Part shown: positions 26,157-33,401 of the stretch, piece after piece
Layout: each line of letters opens with the position of its first letter
How positions within the stretch are numbered: the stretch's first letter is position 1
Source of the DNA: Couchioplanes azureus
Lineage (GTDB): Bacteria > Actinomycetota > Actinomycetes > Mycobacteriales > Micromonosporaceae
NCBI RefSeq assembly: GCF_014648355.1
Contig: NZ_BMQY01000012.1
Coordinates: 62,001-126,000, forward strand
Direction: 5' to 3'
Length of the DNA stretch: 64,000 nt
Program-made: the position numbers and the translations under genes
Notes under the pieces: model-generated
Databases searched by the model: none
The model's input: the letters and a program-made list of their open reading frames with translations, nothing else
What the model was told of the DNA's origin: nothing

Positions 26157-26885
26157 CTATTCCGGTGCTTCTTCCTCTTCCTCGGCGCGCTGGACGTACG
26201 TCTGGGCCGATGCCTTGTCGTCGTCCTCCTCGGACGACTCCTCGCGCTGCACCGCACTCGGTGTCGTGTCCTCCTCGCACCGCTGGACGCCGGCGGCGGG
26301 CGCCGCGGGGATCGGTGCGGACATCGCCCGGTCCGCGGTGGCCGCGGCTTCGCGTTCGAAGCGGTCGGACGGGTCGCTGACCTTCACGCCGCCGCCCGCG
26401 TCGGTGCCGTCGACCGGCCCGTTGCGCTGTTGCACCACGTGGGTCAGTTCGTGCGCCAGCATGTGGCGGCCGCTGTCCGAGGACGGGTCGTACCTGTCGC
26501 GCTGGAAGACGATGTTGGTGCCCACCGTGTACGCCTGGGCGTTCACCGACCGGGCCGACTCGTGGGCGGCGGCGTCGTTGTGCACCCGTACGTCGCCGAA
26601 GTCGTGGCCGAGGCGGGCCTCCATGTCGGCCCGGACGGCGGGGTCGAGCGGGCTGCCGCCGCCGGAGCCGACCACGTCGTGGACGGGTGAGCGGTCCTCC
26701 TCGACCAGCGAGGCGACGCCGGCGTTGCCGACCGCGCGTTGCAGGCCCAGCAGGCCCGCCGGGCCGAGCACGTCGGTACGGCCCGCCGCGGCCGCGCGGA
26801 ACATCAGGTCGCCGCCGTCCTCCCGCTCGACCCGGTCACTGCTGGGCCGGAAGTCGCTCTCCGGGTTGTGGTCGTGCCCGCGCAT
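26157..26885 (-). CDS. eCIS-core domain (DUF4157) protein
   Basis: 242 aa from ATG 26885; a TTG at 26897 would add four residues. Motif GLLGLQRAVGNAGVASL at residues 44-60 precedes the DUF4157 domain (about 80-155) with LGHDFGDVRVHNDAAAHE and the metallopeptidase-like zinc motif HELTH at 145-149. The C-terminal third is acidic and holds three VQR tripeptides. The domain is strongly tied to extracellular injection systems, often fused to cargo; here it is a separate gene convergent with the cargo gene. Whether it is a protease is unknown; the HExxH residues are intact. Confidence 0.88.
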   Translation of the reverse strand: MRGHDHNPESDFRPSSDRVEREDGGDLMFRAAAAGRTDVLGPAGLLGLQRAVGNAGVASLVEEDRSPVHDVVGSGGGSPLDPAVRADMEARLGHDFGDVRVHNDAAAHESARSVNAQAYTVGTNIVFQRDRYDPSSDSGRHMLAHELTHVVQQRNGPVDGTDAGGGVKVSDPSDRFEREAAATADRAMSAPIPAAPAAGVQRCEEDTTPSAVQREESSEEDDDKASAQTYVQRAEEEEEAPE

Positions 26886-27020
26886 GGCAGCCCCCAAGGT
26901 GGTGAGACCCTTGGCGAGAGCCTGCCCCGCGCGGCTCCGGCGGGCCAGGCGCGGCCGGGCGCTTCCCGGGGCAGAGCCGGCCGCCCGATCGGGCAGCGCC
27001 GCGCGACGAGCCGGCCGGCG

Positions 27021-28589
27021 TCACTGCGGGATCAGATAGAAGTCCTGGTCCTGGTTGTCCGGCTGGCAGTCCCACTGGCCGACGTGCCCGCCGTTCTCGA
27101 GGCTGCTCGCGCCGACACCGATGCACATGCCGGCCGGGACGGTGTCGAAGCTGTGCATCGGCCGCAGGTGGAAGACCTGTCCGTCGGGGGTGTCGTCGCC
27201 CCGGTCGAACGCGAACTCCTGGTCGAGGCGGGTGTCGTCGCACTCGTCCTGGAACGCGTCGGTGCCGCGGCCCACGGCGCCGGCGCTGACGCACAGGCCA
27301 CTCGTCAGGGACTGGATCCGGTAGACCTTCGACCGTACCCGCTGGAGCTGGAACTGCTGGTCCGGCACCTCCGCGCAGTCGGCCTGGACGATCCACGCGG
27401 CGGGCTCCGCGCCCTCGATCCCGAGGCATTTGTTCAGGGCGAAACTGTGCCGCGGCCGGAACCGGTAGGTTCCCTCGTCCAGCGCGACCGCGCCGGCCGG
27501 TGGACGCTTTCCCGACGGCGGCGACGACGTCGGGGGTGAGGATTCCGGCGAGGAGGCCTGCGGGGTCGGCGACGCCGGCGGGGTCGTGGGAGTCGGGGTG
27601 GCCGCTGCCGACGACTTCGACGCCTGCGGCGACGGCGTGTCCCTGCCCGCCGGGAGCGGCGTGGCCGACGAGGTCGCCGTCGGTTCGTCGGCACCGCCGG
27701 CGAGCATCATCGCGGCTGCGGCGCCGCCACCGAACAGCACCAGGACCGCCGCCAGCGCCGGGACCCAGGTCGGGAACACCGGGACCAGGTGCCGGGTGCC
27801 CTCGAGCCGGATCGGCGGCGTGCCGGGGGTCGCGGGCGTCACGGTGACCCGTACGGGCACCGTCCTGGCCCGGCCGAACCACCGGGGCCGCGCCCGGACC
27901 GTCATCGGCACCTCCAGGCGGGCCGGCGGCAGGTCGACGGCCGGCGTGCCGACCCGTACGGTCAACGCCCCCTCGTCGTCCGCGGCGGCCAGACCGAGGC
28001 GTTCGATCACGTTGCCGTTGTTGCGCAGCACGATCTGCTGGGTGGTCGTGCCGCGCCCCGACGCGCTGAGCGGCACCAGTTCCGCGGCGAGGTCGCGGTA
28101 CGGCGCCACCACCGCGACGCCGCTGACGGTCGCGGCCAGACCGGGGTTGATGGTGGAGGCCAACCGTACGGTGTAGTCCGTCGGCCCGGCGGGGGTCTCG
28201 GAGGAGCGCGGCGGCGCGAAGCGCACCGTCACCGTCGTGGACTGCTCCGGGTAGACGGACAGCTCGACGGGTTCGACGGTGGTCCACGCCGCGGCCGGGC
28301 CACTGATCGTCACCTCCAACCCCTCGACCCGGGTCCCGCTGTTGTGCACCGACACGGTGGTGGAGGCGCTGTCCCCCGGTGTGACCTTCACGGACGGCTT
28401 GGCCAGGTCGGCGCGGACGCCGGCCCGCTGGTTCTCGTTGGCGGAGGCCTGGAACCCCGTGGCGCGATAGAGGGTGCCGGTGTCGGTGCTCTGTTTCTCC
28501 CAGCCGAGATAGGCGCCGCACGCCGGGTTGGTGCAGAACTGCGCGGCCTGCTCGTTGCGCTGCCCGCAGTGGGGGCACGTCATGCTCAT
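27021..28589 (-). CDS. Zinc-ribbon / Ig-like / membrane / ricin-B lectin protein
   Basis: 522 aa. Residues 4-30 form a zinc ribbon (CPHCGQRNEQAAQFC, then CGAYLGW) close in pattern to the ribbon of the 10.2-kb membrane protein. Two Ig-like beta-sandwich domains follow (about 50-260; KVTPGDSASTTVSVHNSGT). A transmembrane helix lies around 270-298, then a Ser/Pro/Thr linker and a C-terminal ricin-B beta-trefoil (about 367-522) with three lobes, each with a Cys pair (KCLGIEG, GLCVSAG, MCIGVG). The polarity that puts the ribbon in the cytoplasm and the lectin outside is inferred. It lies 13 bases downstream of the AAA+ ATPase gene, in the same operon. Confidence 0.8.
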   Translation of the reverse strand: MSMTCPHCGQRNEQAAQFCTNPACGAYLGWEKQSTDTGTLYRATGFQASANENQRAGVRADLAKPSVKVTPGDSASTTVSVHNSGTRVEGLEVTISGPAAAWTTVEPVELSVYPEQSTTVTVRFAPPRSSETPAGPTDYTVRLASTINPGLAATVSGVAVVAPYRDLAAELVPLSASGRGTTTQQIVLRNNGNVIERLGLAAADDEGALTVRVGTPAVDLPPARLEVPMTVRARPRWFGRARTVPVRVTVTPATPGTPPIRLEGTRHLVPVFPTWVPALAAVLVLFGGGAAAAMMLAGGADEPTATSSATPLPAGRDTPSPQASKSSAAATPTPTTPPASPTPQASSPESSPPTSSPPSGKRPPAGAVALDEGTYRFRPRHSFALNKCLGIEGAEPAAWIVQADCAEVPDQQFQLQRVRSKVYRIQSLTSGLCVSAGAVGRGTDAFQDECDDTRLDQEFAFDRGDDTPDGQVFHLRPMHSFDTVPAGMCIGVGASSLENGGHVGQWDCQPDNQDQDFYLIPQ

Positions 28590-28602
28590 CGTGGGTCCCT
28601 CG

Positions 28603-30573
28603 TCAGCCCGTCAGGGCCAGGTAAGGGCCGAACTCGCGGTCCAGGCAGAGCCGGCCGAGCTTGCGGTACTCGCGGGCCACCGCGCCGATCAGATCGGCCA
28701 TGCCGACCGGCCGGTCGGCATCGGCGGCCAGGTAGGCGGCGGTGACCGCGGCGGAGCGGATGTGCCCGCCCGCCAGCTCGAACGCCGTCGCCAGGAAGGC
28801 CAGGTCGAGGTCGTTCGAGCGGGGCAGCGCGGTGCCCAGGCACCGGTCCCAGAGGGCCCGGCGCAGCTCCACGTCCGGCAGCGGAAAGTCCACCACGACG
28901 TCGAGTCGGCGGGTGAACGCCTCGTCGAGGTTGGCCCTCAGGTTGGTGGCGAGGATGGCGATGCCGTCGAAGGTCTCCATCCGCTGCAACAGGTAGGCGC
29001 TTTCGATGTTCGCGTACCGGTCGTGCGCGTCGCGGACCTCCGAGCGCTTGCCGAAGATGGCGTCGGCCTCGTCGAAGAGCAGCACACCGTTGACACCCGC
29101 GGCCTCGGTGAAGATGCGTTCGAGGTTCTTCTCGGTCTCGCCGACGTACTTGTCGACCACGGTCGCCAGGTTCACCGTGTACAGGTCCAGCCCCAGCGAG
29201 TGGGCGACGACCTCGGCGGACATGGTCTTGCCGGTGCCCGAGTCACCGGCGAACAGGCCGGTGAGCCCGCGGCCGCGGCCTCCGCCGGGCCGCATCCGCC
29301 ACTGGTCGAGGACGCGGTCGCGGTGGTGCGCCCGGGCCGCCAGCTCCCGCAACTGGCCGAGCACGGCCGGCGGCAACACCAGATCCGGCCAGTCGACGGC
29401 GGGTTCCACCCGGCGGGCCAGCCGCTCCAGGCCGGCCGCGTTCTGCCCCCGGGCGCCGCGCCGCAGCAGGTCCGCGGTCACCGGGCCACCGACGGCGCGG
29501 GCGGACAGGACGGCGGCCTCGGCGGCGCGGCGGATCTGCGGCGGGCCGAGGTTGAAGTGGGCGGTGACCTCGGCCGGGTCGACGCCCGGCGCGAGCCGGC
29601 CGTCGAGGGTCGAGCGCCAGACCGCCGCGCGTACCGCCGGCGGTACGGTCTCGGCGTCCAGCCGCAGCGCGGGCCGCTTGCTCCACCGGGGGTCCCACCC
29701 GCCCGTGCCGTACAGCACGAGCGGGACGTCGACCCGGCTGAAGGCCTCCAGGCAGGCACCGACGTCGACGCCGTCGAGCGGGCCCAGCACCACCCCGGCG
29801 CCGGTGAGCAGCGCCTCGCGCAGCAGCGGTCCGGCGAGTTCCGGGGCACCGGCGAGCCGGACGGCGTCGACGCTGAGCGCCGGACGGCCCATCCGGTCGA
29901 ACGCGCTGACCGCCAGGGCGGGCCCGCTGCCACCCGCCCTCTCCTGGAGGTACGCCAGCCCGGCGCCGCTGCCGAGGGCCCGGACCAGCAGGTCGACGTC
30001 CGGCAGGCCGGGCACCGGGGTCACCTCGTCGAGCAGCGGGCGCAGCTGGGGATCGGGCCGGTCGTCGCCCAGCAGATAGCCGACGACGCGATCGGGCAGC
30101 CGCAGCGTCCGGGACAGGAACGGCCGGCCCGGGTCCTCCACCACGATCAGGCCGGCGGCGAGCAGCGGCGCGTCGGCGTCCAGCCGCGCCCGCCCGGCGG
30201 CGACCGCCTCGGGGAGCCCGCACAGCCGCAGCGCCAGCCCGGCGGTGCACCGGCGGCGCGTCACGTCGTCGTTGAGGTAGCCGTAGAACTGCTCGAACCG
30301 GCTGTCCACGTCGGGGGCGACCGCCACCAGCAGCAGCTCGGTGTCCAGGGCGGTGAGGCCGGCCGCCGCGGGCAGCAGCCCCGCACCCTCCGGCGGCGCC
30401 GGGAACGGCTGCCGCGGCGCGTCGAGCAACGCGTCGATCGCCTCGTCGGAGAGGTACAAGCCGCGGAAGGCGTCGTCGGGGGCGGGATCCGCGGCCCGCC
30501 GGGCGGCCACGGCGTCCCGGACGCGGACCTCCAGCGCGGCGAGGCGGCCGAGCAGGTGGCCGAGGCGGTCCAT
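28603..30573 (-). CDS. AAA+ ATPase of the eCIS
   Basis: 656 aa. The N-terminal 400 residues are the variable helical part of Afp15/Pvc15-type ATPases. The AAA+ core carries Walker A GDSGTGKT (about 443-450), KYVGETEKNLERIF, Walker B LLFDEADAIFG and the sensor/arginine region ILATNLRANLDEAFTRRLD. These ATPases are conserved in injection-system loci and are needed for particle assembly or cargo handling. Its ATG overlaps the stop of the DUF4255 gene (TGATG). Confidence 0.92.
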   Translation of the reverse strand: MDRLGHLLGRLAALEVRVRDAVAARRAADPAPDDAFRGLYLSDEAIDALLDAPRQPFPAPPEGAGLLPAAAGLTALDTELLLVAVAPDVDSRFEQFYGYLNDDVTRRRCTAGLALRLCGLPEAVAAGRARLDADAPLLAAGLIVVEDPGRPFLSRTLRLPDRVVGYLLGDDRPDPQLRPLLDEVTPVPGLPDVDLLVRALGSGAGLAYLQERAGGSGPALAVSAFDRMGRPALSVDAVRLAGAPELAGPLLREALLTGAGVVLGPLDGVDVGACLEAFSRVDVPLVLYGTGGWDPRWSKRPALRLDAETVPPAVRAAVWRSTLDGRLAPGVDPAEVTAHFNLGPPQIRRAAEAAVLSARAVGGPVTADLLRRGARGQNAAGLERLARRVEPAVDWPDLVLPPAVLGQLRELAARAHHRDRVLDQWRMRPGGGRGRGLTGLFAGDSGTGKTMSAEVVAHSLGLDLYTVNLATVVDKYVGETEKNLERIFTEAAGVNGVLLFDEADAIFGKRSEVRDAHDRYANIESAYLLQRMETFDGIAILATNLRANLDEAFTRRLDVVVDFPLPDVELRRALWDRCLGTALPRSNDLDLAFLATAFELAGGHIRSAAVTAAYLAADADRPVGMADLIGAVAREYRKLGRLCLDREFGPYLALTG

Positions 30574-31214
30574 CAGCCGTCCCGGCCCGGGCCGGCCGGC
30601 TCGGACGGTGGCACCGGATGCGGCCTGCGGTGCGCCCTGGCGCCGTCGCCGTCGACCCGCAACCGCATGCCCTCCTCGGGCGGCGCTGCGGCCGGGTAGC
30701 GACGCCCGGCCTCGACGGGCACGCTCACCACCACGTCGAGGGACGGCTTCAGCTCACCACCGAGCGCGGTCCACACGTCGGCGAACGCGCGGTCCTCGGG
30801 TGGCGGCAACGCCACCGTCATCGGCGCCGGCATCCCGAGGGCGGCGAGCGAGCCGGTCAGCACCTCGGGCGGCAGCGCCTCGTAGCCGAGCAACGTGACC
30901 AGCAGCGAGGAGAGCAGCCGGTGCTCGTCCTCCGGCCGCTGGGTCCAGGCAGTGATGAGGTACGACATCTTGACGTACCGCGGGGGCAGGTGCCGTGCGG
31001 TCACCCGGCCGTCGTCGCCGTACTCGTTGATCAGCCCGCGCTGGCGCCGGCGCAGGTCTTCGCGGATGTCGTACAGGTACATGTCGACCGTCGGAGCGTT
31101 GCGCCGGGCGGCCCAGTCCTTGGTCGGTGCGTCCAGCACGATGTCCACGTCGTTGCCTTCGAGCGCTCCGCCCCGCAGCAGGCTGCGCAGGGCATCGTCC
31201 ACCTCGTGGATCAT
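30573..31214 (-). CDS. DUF4255 (Pvc16-type) sheath terminator/cap protein
   Basis: 213 aa from the ATG at 31214 (MIHEVDDALRSLLRGG); the frame continues upstream without support. DUF4255 features: DIVLDAPTKDWAARRNAPTV, YLYDIREDLRRRQRG and the YLITAWTQRPEDEHRLLSSL block. Homologues cap the distal end of the sheath-tube complex. The last 35 residues are Pro/Arg-rich. It overlaps the ATPase gene by one base. Confidence 0.92.
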   Translation of the reverse strand: MIHEVDDALRSLLRGGALEGNDVDIVLDAPTKDWAARRNAPTVDMYLYDIREDLRRRQRGLINEYGDDGRVTARHLPPRYVKMSYLITAWTQRPEDEHRLLSSLLVTLLGYEALPPEVLTGSLAALGMPAPMTVALPPPEDRAFADVWTALGGELKPSLDVVVSVPVEAGRRYPAAAPPEEGMRLRVDGDGARAHRRPHPVPPSEPAGPGRDG

Positions 31215-31239
31215 CCGTACCCCCTCGGCGCGACGGCGA

Positions 31240-31869
31240 TCAGATGAGCCCGTGCCGCAGGGCGTACGCGACGGCATGGGTGCGGTTGCGCAGATGCAGC
31301 CGGGCGGTGACGTCATGCAGGACGTTCTTGACGGTGCGCTCGGAGTAGGACAGCTTCAGCGCGATCTCCGCGGTGTCGAACCCGTCGGCCACCAGGCGCA
31401 GCACGTCGATCTCCCGCTCGGTCAGGCCCGAGAAGGTCCAGCCCCGCGGGCCGAGCACCTGCCGTTGCAGCCGGCCGACCTGGCTGAGCAGGTGGCCCAG
31501 CAGGTCGGGTGGCACGCTTCCTTCACCCTGCACGGCGCTGGTGATCACCGTGACCAGCCGGTCCGGCGTGGCATCCCCCCGGCGGATCAGCCCGGACACC
31601 CCGACCTCGACGATCGGGCCGAGATCCGCCTCGTCGATCCGGGTGGCCACCATCACCAACCGGGGTACGCCGGCGCAGCGCAGCTCGCGCAGGACCCGCA
31701 GCGCCTCGTTGTCCACGCCGTCGACGACCGCCAGACCGACGTCGGCCTGGTTCGTCTCGTCGGATCCCAGCAACCGGATCTCGGGACGGGGGCGCAACTG
31801 ACCGGCCACCCCGGCGTACGAGATCGGATCGCTGGCGTGCAGGTACACCGGAACCCTTCGCATTGCCAT
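31240..31869 (-). CDS. Orphan LuxR-family (NarL-like) regulator with atypical receiver
   Basis: 209 aa; ATG at 31869 with GAGGGG upstream (a second ATG two codons later). The C-terminal 65 residues form a LuxR helix-turn-helix (FSGLTEREIDVLRLVADG, SERTVKNVLHDV). The N-terminal part looks like a degraded receiver: the strand DVGLAVVD ends in Asp but two positions off the usual phosphorylated Asp, and the conserved Lys/Thr are not obvious. No sensor kinase lies nearby. It is upstream of the cap-ATPase operon and divergent from the Ig-like membrane gene, so it may control both. Confidence 0.8.
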   Translation of the reverse strand: MAMRRVPVYLHASDPISYAGVAGQLRPRPEIRLLGSDETNQADVGLAVVDGVDNEALRVLRELRCAGVPRLVMVATRIDEADLGPIVEVGVSGLIRRGDATPDRLVTVITSAVQGEGSVPPDLLGHLLSQVGRLQRQVLGPRGWTFSGLTEREIDVLRLVADGFDTAEIALKLSYSERTVKNVLHDVTARLHLRNRTHAVAYALRHGLI

Positions 31870-32029
31870 GGCGGCCGCCCCTCCACGATGTCGCTCCGAC
31901 CACTCGCCAGAGCATGCGCCGGCGCACCAACCGCCCAGTCAACGTGGGCTCAACGGGCGGCGATTTCTGCCCTCAGGTGTACCCGCACGGCGCCTGGCAC
32001 GGCGTCGGCGCCTCCGTACGGTCGCGCCC
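31870..32029. promoter_or_regulatory. Divergent promoter region, LuxR regulator / Ig-like membrane protein
   Basis: 160 bases separate the two divergent starts; promoters for both must lie here. No convincing motif was singled out. Confidence 0.4.
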
Positions 32030-33331
32030 ATGACGACCCATGCGATGCTCGGCACTCCGGAGCTCCGGGTGCTGCCCGGAAGCGAGGCGACCTGCGACCT
32101 GACCGTCCGCAACACCGGCGATCTGGTCGAGGCGTACGAATTCGACGTGGTCGGCGACGCCGCGGCCTGGGCCACCGTCGAGCCGCCCTCGGCCAACCTG
32201 TATCCGGGCGACGAGACCACCGCGCGGGTGGTGTTCCAACCGCTCCGGTCGCCGCCCCCTCCCGCCGGCGAGATCCCTTTCGCCGTACGGGTCCGGCCCT
32301 CGCTCCACGCGGACGATGCCGTGGCACCCGAGGGCACGATCTGGGTGGAGCCGCTCCTGAACGTCGGCGCGGAAGTGCTGCCCCGCACGTCCCGCGCCTG
32401 GTACCAGGCGCGTCACGAGGTCGCCGTCGACAACCGTGGCAACGTCCCGGTGACCGTGACCGTGGCGGGCGACGACCCGGACCGGCTGTTGACGTTCCGG
32501 GCCCAGCCACCGACGCTCACGGTCGGACCCGGCCAGGCGGCGTTCGTCCGTCTGACCGCCCGGAACCGGCGCGTCCTGTGGCGAGGGCAACCGGTCACGC
32601 ATCCCTTCCAGGTTCTGGTGACCCCCGACGGCGAGACGCCGGTCGTGCTCGACGCGGCGCTGCTGCAGACCGCGGCGGTACCGAGGGCCGCCGGCCGGCT
32701 CGCCGCCGGCCTGCTGGCCCTGGCCGTGCTGCTGCTCGCCGGGTGGTTCTTCCTGGTCAAGCCGGCGGCCGAATCGGCCGCCAAGGAGGCCGTGCAGGAG
32801 CCGCTGGCCGAGGTGTCGGCGCAGGCCGAGACCGCCGACCAGAAGGCGGAGGCCGCCGATCAGAAGGCGCAGACGGCGGACGAGAAGGCCGAGGACGCGA
32901 GCGGCGGGGGGACCCGCCCGAAGACCACCAAGAGCCCGGGCAGCGCGGCGGCCAAGACCAAGACGACGCCGGCCCGGCTCCGGATGCGCACGGAGGGCGC
33001 CCCGGGTACGACGGTGGTGGACCCGCACGTGGTGCCCGAGCGGAACACGCTGGTGATCACCGACCTGGTGCTGCAGAACCCGCAGGGCGACACCGGGAGG
33101 GTGGAAGTGCTCGTGGGCGACGACGCGATCCTGACCATGGCGTTGGCGAACTTCCGCGACATCGACTACCACTTCGTGTCGCCGATCGAGGTCCCCGCCG
33201 GCCGCCGGCTCAGCCTGCGGACGACCTGCCGTACCGCCGGGGCCGACCTCACCGCGACGCCCGCCGACCGGTGCCAGACGCTGCTGCTGGTCAGTGGCAG
33301 CAACCGGGTCGTTCCCGCACCGGCCGCATAG
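32030..33331 (+). CDS. Ig-like membrane protein of the eCIS locus
   Basis: 433 aa from the ATG at 32030; the frame reaches further upstream into non-coding sequence. Two Ig-like domains (LGTPELRVLPGSEATCDLTV; LTVGPGQAAFVRLTARN) parallel those of the zinc-ribbon/ricin-B protein, without the ribbon. A transmembrane helix (about 224-243, LLALAVLLLAGWFFLVK) is followed by a coiled-coil-like repeat (ADQKAEAADQKAQTADEKAE), a basic linker and a C-terminal beta-rich domain of about 115 residues. Context suggests a membrane-associated accessory protein of the injection system. Confidence 0.7.
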   Translation: MTTHAMLGTPELRVLPGSEATCDLTVRNTGDLVEAYEFDVVGDAAAWATVEPPSANLYPGDETTARVVFQPLRSPPPPAGEIPFAVRVRPSLHADDAVAPEGTIWVEPLLNVGAEVLPRTSRAWYQARHEVAVDNRGNVPVTVTVAGDDPDRLLTFRAQPPTLTVGPGQAAFVRLTARNRRVLWRGQPVTHPFQVLVTPDGETPVVLDAALLQTAAVPRAAGRLAAGLLALAVLLLAGWFFLVKPAAESAAKEAVQEPLAEVSAQAETADQKAEAADQKAQTADEKAEDASGGGTRPKTTKSPGSAAAKTKTTPARLRMRTEGAPGTTVVDPHVVPERNTLVITDLVLQNPQGDTGRVEVLVGDDAILTMALANFRDIDYHFVSPIEVPAGRRLSLRTTCRTAGADLTATPADRCQTLLLVSGSNRVVPAPAA

Positions 33332-33344
33332 CCGGCCGATCCCC

Positions 33345-33375
33345 ACGCCGCCGCGGCCGTCGGCCGTGGCGGCGT
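33345..33375. terminator. Bidirectional terminator
   Basis: 14-base inverted repeat with one G-T wobble (ACGCCGCC-G-CGGCC / GGCCG-T-GGCGGCGT) around a 3-base loop. It sits between convergent stops at 33331 and 33402, so it can serve both genes. Confidence 0.75.
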
Positions 33376-33401
33376 CCGCATCCGTGCCGGACGCCGGGGG
33401 T

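Noticed and set aside
31868-32029. Upstream extension of the Ig-like membrane protein gene
   Set aside because: The translation is Arg/Pro-rich without family similarity and covers the divergent promoter; the ATG at 32030 starts the Ig domain directly.
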